A DNA stretch of 64,000 nucleotides from JBCCEJ01 sp039030335 (GTDB taxonomy: Bacteria > Pseudomonadota > Gammaproteobacteria > HK1): positions 1-64,000 of the forward strand of contig JBCCEJ010000022.1 in assembly GCA_039030335.1 (NCBI GenBank), in the 5' to 3' direction. Both the position numbers and the translations under genes were made by a program. Shown piece after piece: positions 16,503 to 24,762 of the stretch (the stretch's first letter is position 1; each line of letters starts with the position of its first letter). Below the pieces are notes generated by a model. That model saw nothing but the letters and a program-made list of their open reading frames with translations, had not been told where the DNA came from and searched no databases.

Positions 16503-17261
16503 TCAGGCGTTTTGCACAGCTGCCAGCGCGGCTGCAGGCACCGGCGGCATATCGCGAAGCAGCGAACCGTAGGTCGACAGCTCAGGATCGATGCCGAGCG
16601 CCTTGTAAGTCATCCAGATGCTGGCCTGGACGGCCGAAAACACGGGCAAACCGAGATCGCGTTCCAGCATGTCGACCACTTCGAGCGCACGCACCTGTGT
16701 GCACGCGACGAAGACTGCGTCCTCGTTGCCCGTGACCGTGGCCTTGACCTGCTGGTAGACATCGGACGGCTGTATTTTCGCGTGGTCGAACATATCCAGC
16801 ATGTCGAACGTACCGAGCGCGGATACGTTGACGCCGTGTTCGCCCAGAAACGCCGTCAGGCGCGTATTCGTGAGTTCCACATAAGGGGTGACGACGGCGA
16901 CCCGGCGTGCGTTGATGGCCTGCAACGAGGCGGCCATGGCACCAGCGGTGGTGACGGTCGGTACGTTGGCAATGCCGGTCAATTGTCTCGCGATGTTCTC
17001 GTTCCAGGCGCGGCCTTCAAAGAAACTGCCGCTGGTGCACGCGTAAACGATGACATGGGGTTCAGCCATGGCGACGCGCGCGCACGCATGCTGGCTTTCG
17101 ACCTCCATGTTGCGGAGTTCTTCAGGTGTCCCTTCGCGCCCCCCGGCGATGCGCGCGGTGTGCACCGTGACGCCTTCGGGGACCGTGCGCCACATCTCTG
17201 GCTCCATGATGCTGTTGACTGATGGGACCAGGAGGCCGATACGTGCGCGCCAACCGTGCAT
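16503..17261 (-). CDS. Asp/Glu racemase / maleate isomerase-like protein
   Basis: The 252-residue protein carries the two catalytic cysteines of the maleate cis-trans isomerase / arylmalonate decarboxylase group, in VYACTSGSF (about residue 84) and VFVACTQVRAL (about residue 195). It opens RIGLLVPSVNSIMEPE. Such enzymes move a proton on a carboxylate or racemise hydantoin-derived amino acids. The gene is 36 nt upstream of hyuA on the same strand, so it probably heads the racemase-hyuA-hyuB-aminotransferase-TIM-barrel operon. Confidence 0.85.
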   Translation of the reverse strand: MHGWRARIGLLVPSVNSIMEPEMWRTVPEGVTVHTARIAGGREGTPEELRNMEVESQHACARVAMAEPHVIVYACTSGSFFEGRAWNENIARQLTGIANVPTVTTAGAMAASLQAINARRVAVVTPYVELTNTRLTAFLGEHGVNVSALGTFDMLDMFDHAKIQPSDVYQQVKATVTGNEDAVFVACTQVRALEVVDMLERDLGLPVFSAVQASIWMTYKALGIDPELSTYGSLLRDMPPVPAAALAAVQNA

Positions 17262-17423
17262 GGCGATTTCACCGTCGCGTTGCGTGAACCTGGGTTCAGA
17301 CTAACACGCCCGGAATCAGGCTCTGCAAGGTTCGCTGTCTGGCAGCCGGCAAGGGATGGGATGGCCCGGCCCAGCCGGCGCCGCGTGCGTCACCCGGTCT
17401 TAAGCGAGCCGGCGACGGACGCT

Positions 17424-18341
17424 TCACGCCGCCGCGTGTGAGGCTTCGGGAGCGGGTCCCTTCACGGTGGTGCGTTGCATGTGGCGGCGCTGCGGCAGCC
17501 AGTAGTCGTCAACGGCCAGGTGCTGCGTCTGGATGTTGTCCCAGATCAGCAAATCCCCGACACGCCACCGGTGCGTATAGACGAACTCTGGTCGCACGAT
17601 GTGCGCGCAGAGTTCCTCGATCAGCGCGTCGCTCGCAGCTGGTTCCAGCTCGAGAATGCGTTCGGCCGTGCCGTGATTGACGTACAGGATGTCGACGCCG
17701 GTTTTGGGGTGCGCGATGACCACGGGGTGCACGGACGGCGCAACCTTGCGCTTCTGCGCGTCGCTCAACGGCTTCAGACCCTGGCGCCCGGGTTTGCTCA
17801 TCGCGACGATCTTGTCGTAGATGGCCTGATAGGTATGGCGTGTGTGCAGCGTGCGCAGGTATCGCTGGCGCTCGGCAGAAAGACTGGCGAAAGCCTGCAC
17901 TGCGCTCGCGAACATCGTCGCACCCAGCGGTTGTCCCGCGTCGTCGTGCGGCACTTCCACCGCATGCAGCAACGAACAGCGGCTTGGCGACTGCATATAC
18001 GACAGGTCCGTGTGCCAGACCCGCCCGGCTTCGGCGAGGCCGCGCGCCTTACCTGCCTCGTCGAGGCAGTTCGACACGCAGTAGATTTCGGGATGACCGG
18101 GCAGGTTGAAGCTCGACTGCACATGGATTTCGAGTTCGCCGAAGTGTCGGCTGAACGCGATATGCTCGGCGGGTGTCAGCGCCTGCTGGTCACGGACACA
18201 GAGCACCCCGTAGGTATGTAGCGCGTCTTCCAATACGCGAAACCCGGCCGCGTCTGCGGCCATGGCGACGTTGAAGCCGGTAACTTCGGCGGCGAAATTC
18301 TCGCCTAGCGGTCGGACCTGGAAAGATGGTGAACTGGGCAT
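17424..18341 (-). CDS. TauD/TfdA-family Fe(II)/2-oxoglutarate dioxygenase
   Basis: The protein is about 305 residues from the ATG at 18341; a GTG three codons upstream is possible. Iron ligands are visible in GRVWHTDLSY (H-x-D) and DNIQTQHLAVDDY (distal His), with the 2-oxoglutarate-binding Arg in LPQRRHMQRTTV. These enzymes hydroxylate sulfonates, aryloxyacetates, carnitine-like or related substrates. The substrate is unassigned. It lies 162 nt upstream of the racemase-hyuAB operon on the same strand and may be independently transcribed. Confidence 0.9.
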   Translation of the reverse strand: MPSSPSFQVRPLGENFAAEVTGFNVAMAADAAGFRVLEDALHTYGVLCVRDQQALTPAEHIAFSRHFGELEIHVQSSFNLPGHPEIYCVSNCLDEAGKARGLAEAGRVWHTDLSYMQSPSRCSLLHAVEVPHDDAGQPLGATMFASAVQAFASLSAERQRYLRTLHTRHTYQAIYDKIVAMSKPGRQGLKPLSDAQKRKVAPSVHPVVIAHPKTGVDILYVNHGTAERILELEPAASDALIEELCAHIVRPEFVYTHRWRVGDLLIWDNIQTQHLAVDDYWLPQRRHMQRTTVKGPAPEASHAAA

Positions 18342-18596
18342 GACATTCACAGGAGTGGTCGCGGCTGGATCGGGCGGTGCTCGACGGTCCGCGATGGGGA
18401 TTTGCGCTACGAATGTAACGTCAGCGGTGCCGTTGGCGAAGACCTGTGTCGATATGGCTGCGGAGGGTCTTTCGATAGATGTCGGGTCTGCTGAGTCGGC
18501 TCAAGAACAGGTGGCCCGGGCCATGCAGGGAAACATGGTCGTCGAACGCGGCACCGTGCGACCTCTGACAGTCAATGGCGCACTGCTTCTGTCGCC

Positions 18597-19094
18597 CTAG
18601 TTGAGCCACCAGAGTCCGGCGTTCAGATAGGTCGCGAAGGAGACCCAGGCGGCGTACGGAACCATCAGCCAGCCAGCGATTCTATCCACGCGCATGAACG
18701 TCACGGTCGTGGCGACGATCGCGAGCAGCAGAACAACGATCTCAATGAGAGCACCGCCGGTGGATTGGACGCCAAAAAACAGGCACGACCACAACAGATT
18801 CAGCGCCAGCTGGATCCAATAGAGCAGCAACGCCCGACCGCGCCGCGGCACGCTGACCTGCAGCCACACACGCCACGCGGCCACCGCCATCAGTGCGAAC
18901 AGGGTGGTCCATACCGGCGCGAACACCCAGTCGGGAGGATTGAGTGGCGGCCGGACCAGGGTTTGATACCAACCGTCAACCGACAATGATGTCGCCAGCC
19001 CGCCGAGTGCAGAGACGACGAAGCTCGCGGCGAGGAAGCCCATGAGCGCCAACCGCGGTCGCGTTGGCGGTTGAGACGGTTGTGCGCTGCTCAT
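18597..19094 (-). CDS. TspO/MBR family membrane protein
   Basis: The 165-residue protein has five hydrophobic helices and the TspO hallmarks: WYQTLVRPPLNPPDWVFAPVWTTLF in the first loop and W-x-Q-L-x-L-N-L-L-W-S in the middle (WIQLALNLLWSCLFF). The closing motif is PYAAWVSFATYLNAGLWWLN. TspO proteins bind porphyrins, cholesterol-like ligands or heme and tune stress or pigment responses. It diverges from the DUF4149 gene with only about 34 bp between starts, so their promoters must overlap. Confidence 0.93.
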   Translation of the reverse strand: MSSAQPSQPPTRPRLALMGFLAASFVVSALGGLATSLSVDGWYQTLVRPPLNPPDWVFAPVWTTLFALMAVAAWRVWLQVSVPRRGRALLLYWIQLALNLLWSCLFFGVQSTGGALIEIVVLLLAIVATTVTFMRVDRIAGWLMVPYAAWVSFATYLNAGLWWLN

Positions 19095-19128
19095 ATCTTC
19101 TGCATTTGCCGTGCGCACAGGTGCACCA

Positions 19129-19566
19129 ATGCTCCTTTCCGTTATCGACAGCGTCACGTTGCTGGCACTCGGCGCTTTATGGGGCGGCATGCTGTTCTTC
19201 GCCGCCGTTTATGCGCCGCTGGTCTTCATCAAGTTAGAGGCAGCCGTCGCCGGCCCGTTCATTCGGCAGGTCTTTCCGGTCTATTACCTGGCTATGGGCA
19301 TCACGAGCGCGGTGGCGGCGTGTGCGCTGGCGTTCGGGTCGAAGCATACGGTCGCGGACGTCGTGGCGCTGGCGCTCGTATGCGCCGGGTTCATGCTCGT
19401 ACGGCAGGTGCTGATGCCGCGCATCAATCGGGATCGGGATGCGGAACTGGCCGGCGACGCCGCGGCAGGCAAACGGTTTCATCGCGGCCATCAGACCTCT
19501 GTTGCCGTCAACGCGCTGCAGCTCCTGACGGTCCTCGTCGTGCTGGTGCGATTTGTCATCCTGTGA
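19129..19566 (+). CDS. DUF4149-domain membrane protein
   Basis: The 145-residue protein has four predicted membrane helices. The LWGGMLFFAAVYAPLVFIKL segment and the FPVYYLAMGITSAVAAC helix pair are followed by a cytosolic RINRDRDAELAGDAAAGKRFHRGHQTSV loop, typical of DUF4149. I use the ATG at 19129; a GTG six codons upstream is also possible. Function unknown. Its 3' end overlaps the 3' end of the convergent agmatinase gene by 11 nt. Confidence 0.75.
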   Translation: MLLSVIDSVTLLALGALWGGMLFFAAVYAPLVFIKLEAAVAGPFIRQVFPVYYLAMGITSAVAACALAFGSKHTVADVVALALVCAGFMLVRQVLMPRINRDRDAELAGDAAAGKRFHRGHQTSVAVNALQLLTVLVVLVRFVIL

Positions 19567-20566
19567 CCGGATAACGTGACCGCGCGGCGTACAGGCAGAT
19601 CAGGTCGAGCGCAATGGTAGCGCCGGCGAGTGCGGTAATCTCGGAGACGTCGTAAGGTGGCGCGACCTCGACCACGTCCATGCCTTTCAGGTGCAGGCCC
19701 GCGAGTCCCCGCAGCAGATAGCGCGCATCCGCGGTGCTGAAACCCGCGACCACGGGCGTCCCGGTTCCCGGGGCATACGCTGGATCGAGGAAATCGATGT
19801 CGAAGGTCAGATAGCACGGCCTGTCACCCACGCGGGCCCGAATCGTGGCGATGGTCTCATCGAGACCTCGCGCGCGGACCTGGTCAGCATCCAGTACCAG
19901 AAAGCCGTGGTCTTCCTCGTTGACCGTGCGTAAGCCCACCTGGACGCTGTGTTCAGCATCGATGATGCTGGAGCGCGAAGCGTGAAAGAACATCGTGCCG
20001 TGGTCGACCCGTCCGTCTTCATCGCGCCATGTATCGCTGTGTGCGTCGAAGTGGACCAGCGCCAGCGGTCCGTGCCGCGCGGCCAGTGCCTTCATCACCG
20101 GATAAGTGCAGAAGTGGTCGCCACCCAACATCAGGGCAGCCGCGCCGGCGTCGCCGATGTGAGTGAACTGGTCGCATAGCGCTGCGGTGATCCCGTCCGG
20201 ACGGCCCCAGTCGAACTGCACGTCGCCGTAGTCGATCACGTGCAGCTGGTCGAAAGGGTCAAAGTCCCACCCCCACGGGCGCGCCCATGCCAACATTGCC
20301 GAGGCGGCCCGAATGCCGCGCGGACCGAGGCGCGCGCCGGGTCTGTTGGTGGTCGCCAGATCGAACGGCACGCCGACCACGGCGAGGTCCGCGTCGCGCA
20401 GGTCCTTTGAATAACGCCGGCGGAGGAAGCTCAGAGCGCCGGCGAAGGAAGCTTCGGCCTCAGTGCCGAAGGGCGAGTCGCGTGTGAAGGCGAGGTCGCC
20501 GTTCTCGTACTCGGTGTGGAGCTTCTGGTCGTCGGCGCCGTCCGATGGATGGTCTTTCGTAGTCAT
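19556..20566 (-). CDS. speB: Agmatinase / ureohydrolase
   Basis: This 336-residue binuclear manganese enzyme of the arginase fold shows the diagnostic metal motifs in order: GGDHFCTYP, HFDAHSDTW and FDIDFLDPAYAPGTGTP. Agmatinase hydrolyses agmatine to putrescine and urea. The family also includes guanidinobutyrase and guanidinopropionase, so the guanidino substrate is not certain. No arginine decarboxylase is nearby. Confidence 0.88.
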   Translation of the reverse strand: MTTKDHPSDGADDQKLHTEYENGDLAFTRDSPFGTEAEASFAGALSFLRRRYSKDLRDADLAVVGVPFDLATTNRPGARLGPRGIRAASAMLAWARPWGWDFDPFDQLHVIDYGDVQFDWGRPDGITAALCDQFTHIGDAGAAALMLGGDHFCTYPVMKALAARHGPLALVHFDAHSDTWRDEDGRVDHGTMFFHASRSSIIDAEHSVQVGLRTVNEEDHGFLVLDADQVRARGLDETIATIRARVGDRPCYLTFDIDFLDPAYAPGTGTPVVAGFSTADARYLLRGLAGLHLKGMDVVEVAPPYDVSEITALAGATIALDLICLYAARSRYPVTG

Positions 20567-20687
20567 GCATGCATGCCGCGCGTGATCTCAGTCGACATCT
20601 TATTTTGTTACGGGCGCGAAGACAGACGCAGGCGGGCACAAGCGTGACCGTCCCGTTCGGCTGCATCGATCGCGCACCGCGCTGCCT

Positions 20688-21524
20688 TCAGCCAAGTGGC
20701 GGATCGAACTCCGCGAACGCGTCCTGATAGTCAGGGTGCCAGCGCGACAGCGGCGGACGGTCGAACACGATATCCCCAGCCGCCCAGAGAATGCGCTGCT
20801 TGTCCATGGTCTCGGAGACCTCATCGTCGGGGCAGACGATGTAGAAGCGGCCCGCCTCCAGCGCTTCGAGTAGCCGGTCTACAACCTGATCGGGGAGCCA
20901 TGCACCCGGTTTGTGCTCGCGTTTGCCCGTGGTCGTCCAGCCCGGGATCAGCAGGTGAGCCGAGACCTTGCAGCCGTCCGCGTTGCGCAACTCGTGCTGC
21001 AGACCCTCTGTGAATGCTTTGACGCCAGCTTTCGCAACGTTGTAGGCGGTGTTGCCCGGCGGAGTCGTGATGCCCTGTTTCGAGCCGACGTTGACGATCA
21101 CGCCGGGCTGCGCGGCCCTTATCATCGCCGGCGCGAACGCCTGCACACCGTTGACGACACCCTGCAGATTTGTCGCGAGTGCCTGCACCCAGTTTTCATG
21201 TGGCGCGAAGGCTCCGCCGCCGAGGCGCGTCACCGCATTGTTCATCAACAGCGACACCGCTCCAAAACGCTCCTGAACTTCGCTTTGCAGTGCGACCATG
21301 TCGCCGAAGTCGCCGACGTCAGCGGCGACCTGCAAGATGACTCCGCTGCCACCGGTCTCGGCGCGTACCTGTTCGGCGGCGTCACTCAGTTCTTCTGCGT
21401 CGATATCGGTCATGCACACGTTCATGCCGAAGCTCGCGAGACGGCGCGCCGCAGCCAGGCCGATGCCCATGGCCGCGCCGGTGATCACGGCGGTGCGGCC
21501 GCTCTGCAAGGCAGGATGTGTCAT
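20688..21524 (-). CDS. Short-chain dehydrogenase/reductase
   Basis: The ATG at 21524 follows AGGAG and gives 278 residues. It has the Rossmann motif TGAAMGIG, the NNAV motif, the catalytic Ser region VNVGSKQG and the YNVAKAG active site (Y-x-x-x-K). The C terminus is unusually long for a classical SDR, ending in WHPDYQDAFAEFDPPLG. Cofactor preference is suggested as NAD by an Asp (CMTDID) at the end of beta-2. Substrate unknown. Confidence 0.9.
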   Translation of the reverse strand: MTHPALQSGRTAVITGAAMGIGLAAARRLASFGMNVCMTDIDAEELSDAAEQVRAETGGSGVILQVAADVGDFGDMVALQSEVQERFGAVSLLMNNAVTRLGGGAFAPHENWVQALATNLQGVVNGVQAFAPAMIRAAQPGVIVNVGSKQGITTPPGNTAYNVAKAGVKAFTEGLQHELRNADGCKVSAHLLIPGWTTTGKREHKPGAWLPDQVVDRLLEALEAGRFYIVCPDDEVSETMDKQRILWAAGDIVFDRPPLSRWHPDYQDAFAEFDPPLG

Positions 21525-21892
21525 GGGGCTGCTCCTGGAAAATCGCCGCAGCATTATGCCGGCTGGTGCTGACCGGTACACGGGGACCCAAGGGGTCCGC
21601 CTGTTCCTCAGCCCGCTCGCCGCAACGCTCGGGTCGCGTCGCGGTCTGGCCCGCCTGTTTCACCAGTCCGGCGCTGCTGACAGCCAAACGTCCTTGTATT
21701 GAAGATCAAAGTGCTGTTTCAACCGTCGCCTTGGCCGGCATGATTCGCGCCTGCACGAGCTGGCACTCGATCCTGCACGCCACATCGCGCGAACCTCACT
21801 CGGCCTTGGAACCACCAGGCCCAACGTGGCGTTCCCGCGATGTAACGCACAATTCCTTCGCGCCATTCTCGTGCACTGGTCAAATATGCGGG
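21525..21892. other. Intergenic stretch without a recognisable gene
   Basis: The stretch lies upstream of the SDR gene and downstream of chaC, both on the minus strand. A small GGACCC-AAG-GGGTCC hairpin lies near 21583-21598. The open frames here are short, overlap one another and have no family resemblance. It presumably holds the SDR promoter. Confidence 0.4.
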
Positions 21893-22528
21893 CTACAGAC
21901 AGTCGTCTCGCTCCAGACGGGTCAGCACGTCGCGGAGCTGTGGGTGCGACAACCCGAGTTTTTCGAGCGCTGCTACCGTCGCGACGACGTACTCGGTGCA
22001 AGCCCCCAGTACCCCTGACGCGGATCGGATGAGATGTGCTTTCGTTTCGATTGGTAGTTCGGGGGCGGCCTGGGGATGGGTCGGATCAACGCAAAAGCCC
22101 AGGCAGCGAACCGGTTCACCGGTTTCGACGACTGCCGCTTCCAGCCATCGCGGCTGATATACGCCTGTCAGCATCTCGCGCTCCCAGAGCGATTCGAGCG
22201 CGGCGTCCAGCTGATTGACCGCCGCTTTAAGCAATACGCCTTGCGCACGTCCGCCGTCCTGTTCGATGAGCCCAAGCCCGAGGCCCGGGCGATCGGGTGT
22301 GCCGCGGGCTTCCACGGTCCACACGTTCAGCCCGACCGCGAAACCCGCAACCGCGGCGCGTCGTGATTCGACAACGTCGAAACACGGGCGCCAGAGCAAT
22401 GAGCCGTAACCGAACACCCACAACCCGCCCTCGGCGTCGATCGCGCGCCGGGTGAGCGCCAACGCTTCGTCACGAGCGGTGTGGGGCAGATGCGCAAACG
22501 GACCGTCGAAGCGATAGCGGGCGTTCAT
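21893..22528 (-). CDS. chaC: ChaC-type gamma-glutamylcyclotransferase
   Basis: The 211-residue protein has the cyclotransferase substrate-binding motif VFGYGSLLWRP and the catalytic Glu in the LWEREMLTGVY segment. ChaC enzymes degrade glutathione to 5-oxoproline and Cys-Gly. The glutathione theme continues with the GST at 23.5 kb. The gene runs in the same direction as the enoyl-CoA hydratase 27 nt upstream, so they may share a transcript. Confidence 0.9.
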   Translation of the reverse strand: MNARYRFDGPFAHLPHTARDEALALTRRAIDAEGGLWVFGYGSLLWRPCFDVVESRRAAVAGFAVGLNVWTVEARGTPDRPGLGLGLIEQDGGRAQGVLLKAAVNQLDAALESLWEREMLTGVYQPRWLEAAVVETGEPVRCLGFCVDPTHPQAAPELPIETKAHLIRSASGVLGACTEYVVATVAALEKLGLSHPQLRDVLTRLERDDCL

Positions 22529-22555
22529 CGGCGTTTCGCATCGCCCGAGCGGGCG

Positions 22556-23329
22556 CTATTCGGCATCGGCGGCCCAACGTGGCTTACGCTTTTCGCGAAA
22601 CGCGGTGATACCTTCCTGTCCTTCTTCCGACTGGAACAGCCGCACGCTCCAGTCGCCGGTCAGCGCAAAACCGTTGGTGATGTTGACCTCTGGCACTTGC
22701 CGCACCAGTTTTTTGGCTTCGATGACGGCGTTTGGTCCGCCGAGCTTGATCATGTCGATCTCGGCCTGCACGGTCTCTTCCAGTGCCGCTGCCGGTACGG
22801 CCTTGTGGGCGAGCCCGTAAGCGACCGCATCGTGACCTTTGAAGCGTTCCCCGGTCAGAAACAGCCGCATGCCGTGGTGTCGGCCCAGTTTCGGCAGGCA
22901 TACCACGGAGATCACGGCCGGAATAACGCCAATGCGCACCTCGCTGAAGCTGAACATCGCTTCTTCGTCCGTGACCACGATGTCGGCCGCACCCACGAGG
23001 CCCAGCCCGCCAGCAAACGCAGCGCCGTTGATAGCTGCAATGACGGGCTTCTTGCCGTCGAGAATCTGGTTCATGACGTCAGTGAAGGGTACGGACTGTT
23101 GGCCGTCGACCACCGAGCCCGGTGGGCTCTTCAGATCGGCGCCCGCACAGAACGCGGGGCCCGAACCAGTGATGACGATGCAACGCACATCGTCGTCATC
23201 ATCCGCCGCTTTGAGATGGGCATAGAGTTCGTTGACCAGCACGGCGGAAAGTGCGTTGCGGTTTTGCGGGCGGTTCAGCGTGATCCACGCGGCGCCATCG
23301 CGGATTTCGTAAAGCGTGCTGTCGGACAT
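22556..23329 (-). CDS. Enoyl-CoA hydratase/isomerase family protein
   Basis: The 257-residue crotonase-fold protein has the oxyanion-hole segments GSGPAFCAGADLK and INGAAFAGGLGLVGAADIV and a catalytic-region SEVRIGVIPAVIS. Its length is standard. The natural acyl-CoA substrate is unassigned; no other beta-oxidation genes are adjacent. Confidence 0.9.
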   Translation of the reverse strand: MSDSTLYEIRDGAAWITLNRPQNRNALSAVLVNELYAHLKAADDDDDVRCIVITGSGPAFCAGADLKSPPGSVVDGQQSVPFTDVMNQILDGKKPVIAAINGAAFAGGLGLVGAADIVVTDEEAMFSFSEVRIGVIPAVISVVCLPKLGRHHGMRLFLTGERFKGHDAVAYGLAHKAVPAAALEETVQAEIDMIKLGGPNAVIEAKKLVRQVPEVNITNGFALTGDWSVRLFQSEEGQEGITAFREKRKPRWAADAE

Positions 23330-23454
23330 GACTGCGGTCTCTTCTGATTTCTGATCTGGCCGCAGAACTTAGGCTGTTCTGCCCGCGTTGGGCAAGTCGG
23401 GGCGCGCTCTGGTTACACTGTCGCGCACGCCTGGAACGGGGACTTCAAACGACC

Positions 23455-24093
23455 ATGAAGCTTTGGCACTGCAAGAACGCGCGCTCTATCCGAGCCCTCT
23501 GGGCATTGGAAGAGATGGGAATGGACTACGAATTGGAAGTGTTGCCATTCCCGCCGCGTGTGTTCAACAAGGATTACCTCGGCGTCAACCGTTTGGGCAC
23601 CGTGCCGTACTTCGTCGACGGAGATACGCACATGACCGAATCATCGGGTGTGGTTCAGTATCTGGTCGAGCGTTACCAGCGCTACGACTTCGGTTTGCGC
23701 GCCGATCACGCCGAGTATGGCGACTATTTGAACTGGCTATTCCACAGCGACGCGACGCTGACGTTTCCGCAGACCATCTTCTTTCGCTACACCCAGCTGG
23801 AGCCGGAGGAGCGTCGCAACACTCAGATCGCGCAGGACTATAAGGTCTGGTACTACGCACGTCTCAGGCGCCTCAATGCGCACCTGGAAGAGCGGGAATA
23901 TCTTTGCGACGGGCGCTTTACGGTCGCGGATATTGCCATCCACTTCGCGCTGTTCTTCGGCGAGAACCTCGGTATCGGGGATGGCTACAAGCCGCACGTG
24001 CGCGATTACATGCTGCGACTGATGGAACGTGAAGGGTTCAAGCGTGCGCAGGCTCGTCAGGAGGCAGCGGCCCGCGCGGCAGGTATCGATTGA
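23455..24093 (+). CDS. Glutathione S-transferase family protein
   Basis: The 212-residue protein has an N-terminal thioredoxin-like domain (MKLWHCKNARSIRALWALEEMGM, then GTVPYFVDGDTHMTESSGVVQYL, the cis-Pro and glutathione-contacting E-S). The C-terminal domain is all-helical, with the LCDGRFTVADIAIHFAL N-capping motif. It is a soluble glutathione-conjugating or isomerising enzyme. A strong terminator follows immediately. Confidence 0.92.
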   Translation: MKLWHCKNARSIRALWALEEMGMDYELEVLPFPPRVFNKDYLGVNRLGTVPYFVDGDTHMTESSGVVQYLVERYQRYDFGLRADHAEYGDYLNWLFHSDATLTFPQTIFFRYTQLEPEERRNTQIAQDYKVWYYARLRRLNAHLEEREYLCDGRFTVADIAIHFALFFGENLGIGDGYKPHVRDYMLRLMEREGFKRAQARQEAAARAAGID

Positions 24094-24100
24094 CGTGGTC

Positions 24101-24130
24101 AACCCGCGGCCAGTGCCGGCCGCGGGTTTT
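24101..24130 (+). terminator. Rho-independent terminator after the GST gene
   Basis: An 11-bp perfect stem (AACCCGCGGCC / GGCCGCGGGTT) surrounds an AGTGCC loop and ends in a T-run. It begins 7 nt after the GST stop and also lies just beyond the end of the convergent RRM gene, so it may act in both directions. Confidence 0.85.
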
Positions 24131-24172
24131 CATCGCAAGCCACGTACTCTTATCAGTACGCCTGGGCGCGTC

Positions 24173-24457
24173 TTACCAGCGACCGCCGCCGCCACCACCG
24201 CGTGCGGGGCGTTCGGCCCGGGGCTTCGCCTGGTTGACTTTGATGTTGCGTCCGCCAAGTGAAGTTCCGTCGAGGCCGCTGATAGCACTCTCGCCTTCAC
24301 TGCTCGAGCCCATCTCGACAAAGCCGAAGCCTTTGGAGTCGCCGGTGTCCCGATCTTTGATGATGTTGACGCGCGTGACTTGTCCGAAGTTCGCGAAAGC
24401 CTCACGCAGGTCGTCTTCAGTGGTGTTGTACGGCAGGTTGCCGACGTATAGGTTCAT
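24173..24457 (-). CDS. RRM-domain RNA-binding protein
   Basis: The 94-residue protein is a single RNA recognition motif. RNP2 is LYVGNLPY near the N terminus and RNP1 is KGFGFVEM near residue 43. A short basic glycine-rich tail (RPARGGGGGGRW) completes it. Small glycine-rich RRM proteins of this type are often cold-induced RNA chaperones. It lies downstream of rhlE on the same strand after a 305-nt spacer. Confidence 0.93.
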   Translation of the reverse strand: MNLYVGNLPYNTTEDDLREAFANFGQVTRVNIIKDRDTGDSKGFGFVEMGSSSEGESAISGLDGTSLGGRNIKVNQAKPRAERPARGGGGGGRW

Positions 24458-24762
24458 TTAACTTTGATTTCCGTAGTGGCGGTGATCGAAAAGCAATCCA
24501 GCCACGTCGTCACCGCCGATCGACGTGGTTGGCGAGTCTTGCAGGATCGGTGCCCGGGTACGGTGACCGGCAGACGGGTTTACGCCCGCTCGCCGGCTCG
24601 TGGCTGGCCACCTTCGTCGCTTGTCCGTGTGACTCGTCCTCTGTCTGGTTGGGAGCCGCCGCACTATCTTGGGTTACGCCCTTGGCCCCTCAATGGCATC
24701 GATGCCGCTCAGTTTCAATTGTTTTGCTACCCGTTTGTCCAACTCGACCGGCAGATGCCGGG
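24458..24762 (-). other. Long untranslated spacer/leader between rhlE and the RRM gene
   Basis: No gene is visible. A CCACGTCG / CGACGTGG inverted repeat lies at about 24501-24527. The spacer is long for genes on one strand and is a plausible structured 5' leader for the RRM mRNA, as in cold-shock genes. This is inferred from length, position and the inverted repeat only. Confidence 0.35.

Noticed and set aside
18262..18600. Small plus-strand frame ending at 18600
   Set aside because: Overlaps the tauD start and the tspO end antisense; weak composition, no ribosome site near an internal ATG.
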